A program made the position numbers and the translations under genes. Below are positions 10,781 through 21,294 of a stretch of DNA of 64,000 nt, piece after piece. Under the pieces are notes generated by a model. It had not been told where the DNA came from, searched no databases, and saw only the letters and a program-made list of their open reading frames with translations. How positions within the stretch are numbered: position 1 is the stretch's first letter; every line of letters starts with the position of its first letter. Source of the stretch: Guadua angustifolia (taxonomy: Eukaryota; Streptophyta; Magnoliopsida; Poales; Poaceae); contig CM070517.1 in NCBI GenBank assembly GCA_036346375.1, positions 14,115,161-14,179,160 on the forward strand. Reading direction: 5' to 3'.

Positions 10781-13700
10781 CAGGTCTGTGTTGCTTGAAT
10801 GTAGTGAGTAATTCTAGAATGAATTAAAATTTTTGCTGTATGAAAGTAGAAACACGGTTTAGGTTGAACCTTTGAAATGTGGCCCTAGAGCAATAACCTT
10901 AAAACTTGATGTAGAATGGTTAAATAATTTAAAACTTGACACACTCTGATGCACAGTAGGAAAGGGATGGGTTATCGTTGCATTGTGTTACAATGCTTAT
11001 TGTGTTATTGATACTATATTGATGTTTGTGGTTATGTTAATTGTTAGTTTTGGTAAGGCTATGATAGTGTTTATTGCTATGCTTATGAAGTGTTGATTGT
11101 CTGGTGGGTCTTTTAGGATTTCTGTATCGAGGAGTTTGAGTGCATTGGTGACTCTTTGTGCCGAAGGGTTCGGCCTTGTTGTGTGGTTGTGGTTGCTGGT
11201 GCGGCAGTTTAGAGCCAGCACCGAAGGAGAGTTCTTGTGTTTCTGTCATAAATTGGAGAGTTGATGGAGTGCGTATGTGAACTTTGTCTTCCTTGGTCTT
11301 CTTGGATTTAAGACAAAGAAGAGAGTCTTGTGTTGCACCTTTTTGGTTGCTTTGCGGAGAAAGTCATGGTTTCCTTCTGGTGTTGAACATTTTTCCAGTT
11401 AAAAGGAGTTATTGAGTTTTGTGAAATCTTAGGTCGTGCGACCTCAAGATTTGGGGCTTTAAAGGAAAAGTGTTATTTGATTGACCCACTTTTTCCTCCC
11501 ATGGATTTAGTTACACAACTCCTTTCTTTCGTGGAATTTTGGGAGTTTGATGATGATTTGGGGATTTGTTGAATGACCAGGATTGAGTCCTGCCATTCTC
11601 TAACTCTTTTGAGAGTTGAGCTACCTTGGAAGTTTCTGGTTGGGTTTTTACGGAAAGGAAAGTGCGGCAATCGAGTATATTGTGGGTGGTTGAAGATCTC
11701 TGTGTGATTAGTAGAATGATTGTGTGGTTAGGGTGGTTGACCCTAAGTTTGATAGAGGGCAAGGATTACAGTGTTGGTTAGGGTGATCCACGGTTATAGT
11801 GGAGGATTGGTAATGGTGTGTGTGCGAAAGGCTAGTAGTGGTTATGATGTAGAAGAAATAACAAGTTGGGCTGCGGAACTTGTTTAAATAAGTTGATGGG
11901 GTTGCTTTGACTAGAGGTGTCCTCAGTGCTCGGAATGGGTTGATTAATGATAAGCTTCTGCAAGGTGACGATAAAATGACCTAAAATGGAATTGGAGTTA
12001 AAATGCGAAGAATCATTAGATGGAGTATGGGGGAGTTTGGTTTGTTGTTAGCAATGGATGGTTTTATAGCCATTTTAGACAATTTATATCTCGAGGAGAC
12101 ATTGTTTATTGAGGGAGACCTAAAATGGTTTGATCTAGTGGTTGATCGTATTGCTAACAAATCGGGAGTATGGATGGCAGACTCTAAACCTACTGAAAAT
12201 TTCTTTGAGAAGAAAAAAAAACTTGAATGTAGTTTATGAAGTGGACTTTGATTTGGTAGGTTGATTATGGTTGAAGTTATAGCTCACTTTCCGTGATGAG
12301 TACCATGGGGAAGAATTGGTTAATGTTGGTGGTAATCTGTCCGAGGGTGATGTATTTAGGTGAAAGGTTGGATTTATGATTAAAATCTGTGGAATTGGAT
12401 TGTCAGTGTAATCTGTTGGGTGTATGCCTCTGTTAAGGCGTTCTGTTGGTGTGCAATGGAGAATTTCTAGAATCGTTGTGTTTCGCCAAGTTGCGAAGTT
12501 AGTGGATGAATGAAGATGAGGAAGAAAGAATGCTTAATCATAAATTGATGTGATGGTAGTTTGCGGACTTACTAAATGAGGGAAATAGATAGAGGTAACG
12601 AAAAGTGTTGGAAGTTTTTGAGTGAGAAAAAAAAGTATCAGTAGCTTGATTGGAGTTGGACTCAAATAAGAAAAAAAAAAGAATGATTTTTATGAATGTT
12701 CAAAAAGATGCAATCCTTAGTTGACGTCGAAGGTGGATTTCGGCTAGAAAATGAGGAAGGTTGGTGGTGGTGTGATAAACGTCTAGGGATGTGTTGTTTC
12801 CCATTCGTGTGTTTCTTTGATGTGAAATTGTACACCTTGGATCCCAAGGTGTTGAAAATGAATTTTGTAGTAAGGAGATTGGGGACCTAGGATTGGATTT
12901 CTTTCTCGAGGTGTCTTGTTTTTTCTTTAATCGAGTGCTTTCTCGATGTGAAGGTTTTCACCTTGGAGCTTAAGGTGATGGATTTGGTTTGTGTTGGTAA
13001 AGAGAATTTAGTTCTCTTTGGTTCTTTTGTGACTACTTTTGAAGGAAGATTTGTGTGAAGTTCTTCGTCTTAGTTGAGTTTTCCCCGGTGTACATTTTAT
13101 TGCTTTGACTTCAAGTTGAGGAAAGTGGTTAGTTTTGTTAAGCAAATTCAGATTTTGTTTGTTCTCTAGTGTGGGACAAGAAAATGCTTGGACGTGGGTT
13201 CTGGGTTGAGTGTAATAGAAGATTATGCTCTTTGATTTATTTGTTGAGAGTTAATGGTTCCGTTACGACTCTTTTCTTCTAGTGATTGTCTCTATGCACG
13301 AGACATATATGAAGAAGGCAGGGCATGATTGTGTATTGTGATGGGATTGGGATTTATGCCCGATTGGGTGATTCATTTTGATGATAAGGAATGGCTTTGA
13401 CCCTGTTGTTTCCAGAGCATCTGTTGAAGAGATAAGAGTTGTGTTTTGATTCCTGGAGGATTCCAGTGTTAAAAGGTTAGAAATAGTGATATGTTCGAAA
13501 TTGGTTAGAAGCTTGTGGGATTGAAAAGCCTAGTGTGGCTCCGTGGTTTAAGCTAATCGACCCGTGGGATAGCAATGATATGGTGGGCTAACTCGTTCGA
13601 TGATACGGCTTGATAATGGTTATGTGGTTATAAAGGTTAATCATGAGGAGAGATGAGAATCAGTGTTTTTCTTGGTTCGTAGAGGATCCAAGTTTAGAAC

Positions 13701-14269
13701 CTAGCTGTTTAATCGGATAGCTTAGGTGTTTTGATGATAATTGGTTGGATGCTTAATAGAGTGATGTAACTCGTGTTATTCCTGTCCTTACGAGTTGATT
13801 GATCTGCGGTATGGAGTTTTAGAGAGGAGATTTAAGTTGGGTGAGTGAAATTGAATAGAGAAATAAGAAGTGAGTTTGGGAGTTAGTATTATGATCTTCC
13901 GAGAAGAATCGTTGGTTGATTGAAGGTTATATCCGGTGATGCCAAAGGAAATGTTTCTGAGTTATATCAGGTTATTCTTAAGATAGTGGTATGATATGTT
14001 GTATATGGAAAGGTGGCATATCAATTATTTTGATTGAATCCTTAAGTGAAGGTATTGAGAATGAAGGTGGAGAAAATTCTTATGAGAAGATACGCAGTAT
14101 GAGTTGAGTTAAACCATTTTTGTTAATGGTTGCATTTGGGAATTTGGTTTATCGCTTGTTTCCGTTTGAAGTCTTCGCGTGGGTGTTGTGAGTTTGCCAA
14201 GAAATTCTATGTCCCATGTGGACTTTGGTTTTTGGTTGGTGTTCTTCGAATTCGGGGTCGAATTCCGTT
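10781..14269 (+). other. Non-coding interior of the LARD-like element
   Basis: The longest open frames are under about 85 codons and none shows a retroelement motif. The sequence is T/G-rich on the plus strand with a few A-runs (about 12216, 12630 and 12670). The last 60 bp (TTCGAATTCGGGGTCG, then the G-run) resemble the end of a chromovirus pol region, suggesting derivation by loss of coding sequence from such an element. Confidence 0.7.
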
Positions 14270-14281
14270 AGGGGGGGAGAA
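14270..14281 (+). other. Polypurine tract of the LARD-like element
   Basis: AGGGGGGGAGAA lies immediately before the TGTAATAG start of the 3' LTR, the site of plus-strand priming. Confidence 0.88.
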
Positions 14282-17200
14282 TGTAATAGTGCGGAACCTC
14301 ACTCCAAATTTCGGGCCTTCCTTCGGGTGAGCTTGGGCCTGTCCGACTGGTAATTTTTGGGGTGGCTGGCCTATTTGAGAGTGTAGGGTTAAGGGTTTTG
14401 GGTGGGAGGGGTTTTTCTGGAATTTCCCCTCCTCACCTCATCTCATTTCCTTGTGTGTGTGGCTGAGAAAAATCGGAGTGGGCAGTTCTTTTTCCCCAAA
14501 GCCTGCGCCCTCCTCCCTGGCTCAGCCGAAGCATCAGCCTGCGCCTCCTCTCAGCTTGTCCTCCTGGCGATTCCTGGCAGCAAGCTGCTCCCTGGCGACT
14601 TCCTCCCCAGGCGCACCTCTCCTCTGGAGCCTCCTCCCTCTACGGCCGGTCTCCTGGCGCCCAGCTCCCATCATCCGCCGGCGCCTCTCCTCCCTCCAGC
14701 CGCGCCGCCCAGCTGGCTCCTCCCCTCCGGCGCCCCTCTGCTCCTTTCCCTGTAGTGTAGCGGCCTTGGCCACCAGGCAAGCGGCAGCGATGGCATGCAA
14801 GCAAGCGGCGGCAGCAACCAGTCTGACGACGATGTGACCAGTCGGCTCCTCTTGGCGTACCTCCCCCTACTGGAGCAGCAGCAGCGTCCAGCAGCAGCAG
14901 CACTCGGCGGCAGCACCACCAGCAGCCATGCCCTCCCCTCTTGCTTTCTTGTGGTGAGAATTCAATCAATCAATTGAGGGTTGGTTCTTGTGCATGCCAT
15001 GTGTTTGATGAAATGCCTAGGAGCTTTTATGTTGTGTATTGCAGTGATTTAAGTGTGCAAGGTTGAGAAATAGGCTTGGAAATGCAAGAATCGATGCATT
15101 GCCAAATTTTGTGTGTATGAATAAGCATGTCTATGTAGGATTGTTATTCTAGAATTTATGCGTGTATTAGTGTATGATATCTCTTAAGGAAATTTTCTTA
15201 TGGTGCAGCATTTTATTTCTCATGCATTATTCAAATGTGTTAGCATTCTGTTTAGTCAATGATTATGGACTGATAGCTTGTATCTTTTGTGAACTGTGAT
15301 GAGTGGTTGGTGATGCCTATTGCTTCAATTCCTATTAGTTGTGAATGCAACCTAATGACTGCTTGCCTTGCATGTAATGGAGATTAGAAATTGTAGTGTC
15401 TTCTTTGTTAGTTGAAAAAGGGGCATTTGCAAATCGTGTTACGTGCTCTTATGGGATTGAGAAAGTTAAGGTTCGGAAAAGAGGCTCTTAGTGCGTGGTG
15501 GTTATTAGTAACGGAGGTATATTAGAAGTTGTGGTTCATGTTCAGAATAGAAATGTGCTTAATCTTCGCCTTAATCCTTTTGAATCTTCATATTTATAAG
15601 GCTACTTGTGGCAAGTAAAGGGGTGATGGCAAACTTGACAGAAAACCTAATGGTTTGGTTTAGTAGTAATTATTCCCAAGTTCAAATCCAACCATGTCTT
15701 TTTAGTTACATTCGGGCATTGTGTGGCTATTAGAATATCATTTTGGAATGATTCTATTTTAATTGATGGCTTGAAGTGTATGCTTCTTTAATTTCCGTTA
15801 AGTTGTGATTGTGACAATCGTACCTTGCCCTATCTTGGGTTCTTTGTTCTCTAGGGTTGGTGGTTGCTAAGCGCTGCAATGGGCGTCGGTTCCTCGCCGA
15901 GGTTAAGGCAAGTGCAACCCCTAGGCGTTGTTTGGATGTTAAATGCTTTGTTTGCGATAAGATTATGAAAATTCTAATGATGTGATTATGTTTACTAGCA
16001 TGTCTAGAAGTTGTTTTTAGTATGGTGATGAGGATGGATGAATGTTAGCAAATTGGTAAGTAAGTTATTCAATTCCCATTTATTGCATTGCATTACGAAG
16101 TTATACGAATGAGTATGGTTATGTTGATGCAAGTGTAGGGACAAGCTTGCACTATAATCACCTAGTTGTTCATATCTGTAAATTTAATCTACTTTATAAA
16201 AATTATGTGATGCCTTTCCCTGAATTTTATTCATGACTTTATTTACTCTTGAATGAATTACACTGGGGAAATAGCAAGTTATTTGGTACTTCCATATTGG
16301 TTATGGCTATGTGTGGTGAAAATGAATGAGGGATGAAATGCATTCACGTCAATTGCATAATTGCATTCATGATGGACGAGGCGTCCCATGTTGATGCGGG
16401 CCTCGGTGCTCACCCGTAGTGAGCACAAAAGTCCTACCTCGTAGTCCCATTCATCGATGGTGAATGGGAGCGAGTCGATAAAGTAGGCCCCGCCACGGAT
16501 TGTTGGGATTGAGGGTGCACACCGACGGTGTGCACTCACCTATACCTAGATATCGCTATGACAATGTGCATTATGAGCATGCATGGTGCATTCATTTTAT
16601 GATTCATGAGAAAAAGGATGAGAGCATAAAAGCATTGCATTGTGTGTTGCAATTAGTAAATGTTAATTGATGAGAATGGAAATGACAGGTTGAGTATTGA
16701 GTCGTGGACTCATCCTGAAATGATTGTTGAGGCATGAGTAAGGTTTATTTATGTTTCCGAGTTGGATGTGGTAAGTAGGGTTAGTTTCTGTTTCTTTAAC
16801 TGGATAATTTCAATTAAGTAATGGTTATAGTAAATGGTGAAGTAGTCGTGTTCTTACATTTTGAAGTTATATGAATTCAAATTGCTCCCTTTATTTAAGA
16901 ATGTCAAGTAAAGAAACTATTACTGTATGTCTTGAAGTCGTTGTATTCTAATCGAATTCATTACTTTTCTTACTTGATTGCACTTTCTTTGAGTCTTGGA
17001 CTCACGCTTGTTTGCTTCTGTTTTTTAGGTTCTTTGAAGTCGGCTCATGGGATGGGAGTAGAGCACATGCACGACTTGGTCACCATCAAACTATTTAAAT
17101 CGATTTGTAAAGCCTAGTGATATTGATTGAGGTTGTAATATGTTGTTCGTTGTGGAGTAGTTATTAATTTCTATTGGATGTGAAATCGGTTAACTAAGGA

Positions 17201-17523
17201 CCTGCTAGAATGATATCATATACCTGCAATGTTTTTTGTCTGCTAAGTGGATGTCCTAGTTTCTAGGGAGGTCATGCCGAAATTTTGTAAATTTCGGTGA
17301 CTTAGCTTTAAATTGGTTTTAGAGTTTAGTGGTTGATTGCAGTCAAGTTCATAGTGGTGTTAAGTTTTTATGTCTTCTTCGGTAATTCTCGGTTTAATTG
17401 ATCTCGTTGTTGAGAATTATCGTGGGTTGGTAACCCTCTGGACATGTGTGGGTCTGAGGGGTGTCGGTAGTGAAGCGGGGTTTTGGGTAGCATCTGTGGT
17501 GCGTTTGGTGCTGGGGTGTTACA
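14282..17523 (+). repeat. 3' LTR of the LARD-like element (3242 bp)
   Basis: Collinear with 7522-10760 and ending GGGGTGTTACA at 17523. Differences are scattered substitutions and small indels, most of them in the GC-rich block 14510-14940. Confidence 0.85.
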
Positions 17524-18017
17524 ACACTGTTCACAATAATATGCAATTAAATCAATAAAATCCAAACATCAATTCGCTGGAAACTCAACACTACTGCAAA
17601 CCAGAGGCCGTTAGTACTGCTCCCACTAAACAACCTCAAGAGACACCTCCCTGAAAAATAACTACCGCATACTAGGGCCGGGTAGTACCACAACCCCGAT
17701 AGTAGCACCCCTGCACCGCCGATAGTACCACCCACTCTTAGCCATAGAGAAATGCCTCTCTATAAAATCACTACTGCCACATATGGGCCGGTAGTGCCAC
17801 AGGGCTGGCAATACCGTTATCCTAGGCTGGTAGTGCCGTTTGGCCAGTACTACCGCGACTACAAGGCCGGTAGTGCTGCCCAACACTAACAACACATCAA
17901 ATTGGTTTAAATTCAAAATTAAATCCAAATCAAACTCAAACTTGAGCACTACAAACTTAAACACAGTCAATTACTCATCACACACTTGGATAGGCCTTTA
18001 CATGGTCTTTCACAAGA
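17524..18017. repeat. Right half of the LTR-like repeat split by the LARD element
   Basis: It contains several copies of a GGCCGGTAGT(A/G)CC word and ends ACATGGTCTTTCA. Both features recur at 43.8-44.06 kb, so this is the same repeat family. Short open frames here have no recognisable motifs. Confidence 0.5.
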
Positions 18018-19142
18018 TGATACGAGGTGCCCAATCTTCATGAAGTAGGATCAATGATAACTTTGGATCTGTGAACACGATCACACCAACCACTGTCTTA
18101 ATACAGTAACCTGCAAAAAATGTATTCACACGAGAACACACTTGTGATCTACATCTACTTGACCATGCAAGAAGTAGATGTATAGTTCCAGCAATCACAT
18201 GAAAATATCATTAGAACAACAGTGGCATTTTAAACAAAATTTCCTAATTTACAAAAGACAGCACATAGTATAAATCCGAGAATAAACAATATTAGTTATC
18301 TTAAAAGTAACATAGTCTAGGTTTAAAATAGAGAACAACACAAATATATAAAAGACACTAAGGGGACGTGTAACCTGGCCTAGGGCCTGTCAAGGTGAGT
18401 TTCACCCTTTTTGGTCTCTATTTCTAACTCAAATTTCTAATCTAATTTAGTTAATTTAGAAGCTGATACTTGTTCAACAATTTATAGATAGAAGGAGACC
18501 GATTCTAACCTTCTCGTAATTGAGTGAAATAGAGATGACATTCCAAGCTTTCAAACAAGTATAAAAACACCACAATCCTAGTCTGTATGTGAGAATTATG
18601 GCCTTTTTAAGTTTGACTACTCTGGTATTTCGAATTGGGTTCTTTTGCTCTCCAAATCTAATACGACCTTAATTATCTCTTCTTTCCCTTTCTTCTTTTG
18701 CTTCCTTATACCTTGGTAAAGTGGCCTTGCTTCACACTTGAGCCGATGCACCTCCCTCTTGGCCCAGCTACATGACAAGGTCCCCATGGGCGCATGGGTT
18801 GCTTTTCCTTTGGTTGGCCAAATGGTCTTGATGGCCTAGCTACATGAGGTGGCCCATGTAGTCATGGTTGCCTTCCTGATCTTCCACGTGGCCTCCATCA
18901 TCTCTCACCACCTAGTGGATGTCACCACCATTCATCAATGTAATTCGGCTCTATTTGATATTTGGTCATTCTTTGTATCTAACAACAAACACTTGCTACT
19001 AGCTAGTAAATTATTCTCATATAATAAAGAAAATTGCTTAAGTAACAAATTCATCTCTTGATATTTGATGCGGCTTAGTAATTCATTTCAGTTATTTAAG
19101 ATATTAAACTAGAAAGTGTTGACCGTATGTTTGTCCTCATCA
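18018..19142 (-). mobile_element. LTR of the decayed gypsy family, about 1125 bp, apparently solo
   Basis: The plus strand runs TGATACGAGG...GTCCTCATCA, so the minus strand is TG...CA. It contains both blocks of the LTR at 6806-7309 plus the 570-bp middle that copy lacks, and its right end matches the arms at 2.7-3.2 kb. No internal region follows on either side and no clear target duplication flanks it (CAAGA versus CGCGA), so it may be a solo LTR altered later. Confidence 0.6.
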
Positions 19143-19524
19143 CGCGACTTTGTACGGAGCTCAATGGCTTACATCACATCCAAAAAGTTGTTTTCTTGGC
19201 CGGCAAGGTTGTTGGATGGTGTTTTGACAATTTGCGCACAAAGACGTTTGGGTTAGTGAGACCTCTGGTGGGATTTTTGCTTACGATTGCGGATTCAAGA
19301 GCACACAAATTTTGATAAGATTTTCTTCTTGAGAATATGTCAGTTCTATCATGTGTATGTCAGTATGTAATCCTCGATCTTTTATCATCCCCAAAAGATG
19401 TGTTTCTTTTGCAAATCTGCTGACAATTTGTCACAAGAGGCCTACAACTTTCATCTTGGCATAAGTTTTGTCAACATTTTTTCACTGTCGTAAAATTTTG
19501 TTGTTTTTTGTTTCACGCTATCTT
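19143..19524. other. Unassigned intergenic stretch
   Basis: AT-rich, with no gene or repeat recognised. Confidence 0.4.
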
Positions 19525-19963
19525 AGGGGATGTTTGGGACAGCTCCAGTTCCATCAAAATCTATGGAGTTGGTGGAGCAGGGTATTTCTAGCTACAGAAA
19601 TTTGTGAAGCTGGAGCTGTGGGTACATTAAGGGGGTGTTTGGGACAGCTCCAGCTCCACCAAAATCTGTGGAGTTGGTGGAGCAGGGTATTTCTAGCTCT
19701 AGAAATTTGTGGAGCTGGAACTGTGGGTACATTAAGAGTGTTTTGGTAGATCATCTTGTTTACATTTTAGACTAAAAATATAAACTTAATTTACTTTATT
19801 TTAACCTATAAATTTCAGCTCTGAGCTAGAGTTGGGATCTGGAGCTCTCCCAAACAAGGCCTAAGAGTGTTTAAGTAGATCATCTTGTTTACATTTTAGA
19901 CTAAAAATATAAACTTAATTCACTTTATTTTAGCCTATAAATTTCAGTTCTGAACTGGAATTG
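19525..19963. mobile_element. Tandemly repeated MITE-like element (hAT-type appearance)
   Basis: A 105-bp unit starting GGGATGTTTGGGACAGCTCC is repeated directly at about 19525-19629 and 19630-19734. A second unit of about 130 bp (AGAGTGTTT...GTAGATCATC to the CAGCTC end) is also present twice (about 19733-19861 and 19862-19963). The left end TGTTTGGGACAGCTCCAG and the inverted right end CTGGAGCTCTCCCAAACA near 19840-19857 look like terminal inverted repeats of a small DNA transposon. No transposase is encoded. Confidence 0.62.
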
Positions 19964-20734
19964 AAACCTACAACAACATTTGAGCATGCCGCCCCGTGGG
20001 TCTTTCTGCCCGTCCGATCAAGCCTGCGCGGCTTGGATCGAGCCCTCGCCAGTCGCCACCCCACCGTCACCATCGCCTACCACCGGTCCTACCAGCCATC
20101 GGCATCTATTGGTCGGAACGATTTGGTGAATGTCATCTTAACTAGGTCGAACCTAACCCTAACTCTGGCTGCCGTTCGTTGCTCACCGTCAATGGAGAAG
20201 ACACAAGGTCAGTTGTTCTTCTGTTGTCGTTTTATTGACTGGATTTGTGGCTTTTCAATTTCTAGCAATCTACCAACCTTTAGTTAAGAAGTGAATATTC
20301 ACGGTATAGAAAAACCCAAAATTTTAGGCTGCAGAGTTCATTGTCTATAGCATCGTTGATCTGCACAGTCCTCTTTGGGTCTTCGATGGTGTACTGTAGT
20401 TGTATATATTCTATACACCATCGACCTGACATGGTTTTTTCAACGGTTTTGAATACATCTACTCTTGCCGCGTTAGCCTTGGTTTTGTCAGTAACGGGAG
20501 AAATCTCCTAGGGCGCGTCATTTGGATGAAGGGGCTTAGGCTCAGTCTCTTGATGATTCTATTGGAAAAGGATTGGTTACCGAATTAAAGACTAATAAGG
20601 TGCATTTGGGTAGGCTGGTTATAATTTGAGGCCCGAATACATTAGTAGTTTGCTTTAATTCAGTGCAGATTTAAGACTGTTAGCCAGTTCTGTATTAAAA
20701 TTACAATTACTAAGTCGGCACCAGGGTTAGTTGT
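19964..20734. other. Unassigned intergenic stretch
   Basis: It includes a GC-rich piece (19980-20110) with a short open frame starting at 19961. No domain is recognised. The remainder is AT-rich and non-coding. Confidence 0.4.
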
Positions 20735-21294
20735 CTAGGCAGCAACCAGCATATTTCTGGAATTCACCATGCCTGTTCGGCTGTTCCTAGAGATGCTATT
20801 GGTTTGATTACATTGGTGCAGCAAAGTAGAAGATCCATGAATCAGATATTGCGAGACGGCGCGGAGGAGTTGGCTCAGCCGTGGGCCAGGGCGGAGAGCG
20901 GCGACGAGGCGGTGGCGCGGCGGAGGAGCCTGGCGGCGAGCGACGCCGACGACATGGTTCCGGACTGCTGTTACTCTCGGGATTTGGTGAGCGCCTTCAG
21001 GCGGGAGAGAAGGGAGAGAGGCGAGGCGCGGAGCGGAAGCCATGGGGGAGAGCCTGTGAGTGAGCAGAGGAGAGGTTTGTTGCTTGCGGCCATCGTGGAC
21101 GTTGGTTTGAAACGGAGGGTTAGATCAGAGGCAACGGCCGAGAAGGCAGAGAATAATAACGGCGGAGGATACGCTTCTATCATCACACTCTCGTCTTCTA
21201 CTCGCCCACCAACTCCCAAATCCCACCCAAAGCTCCACATTTTGATCCAAGAAACCGCTCGCGGGCAGCTTAAGATCGCGGCTTTTGGCCCCCG
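20735..21294 (+). promoter_or_regulatory. GC-rich 5' flank of the GH17 gene
   Basis: The 560 bp before the glucanase ATG switch from AT-rich to a purine-rich GC block (20855-21060) and then a C/T-rich stretch (21180-21235) typical of a plant 5' leader. Open frames exist on both strands, the longest 20804-21337 plus, but they run into the real exon out of frame and show no domain. I read this as promoter or leader sequence. No clear TATA box was identified. Confidence 0.4.

Larger units (their letters stand above)
7522..17523 (+). mobile_element. LARD-like non-autonomous LTR retrotransposon, 10.0 kb
   Basis: Two long direct repeats (7522-10760 and 14282-17523) start TGTAATAGTGCGG and end GGGGTGTTACA. 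They enclose 3.5 kb with a primer-binding site at its left edge and a polypurine tract at its right edge. The interior has no gag, protease, RT or integrase. Long LTRs with a structured but non-coding interior of this size fit the LARD class, which depends on proteins from an autonomous relative. The LTR ends, primer site and tract resemble Tekay/Del-type chromoviruses, so I infer such a partner. Flanking 5-mers GCACT (7517-7521) and ACACT (17524-17528) match at 4 of 5 bases, a plausible target duplication. Strand follows the primer site. Confidence 0.82.
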
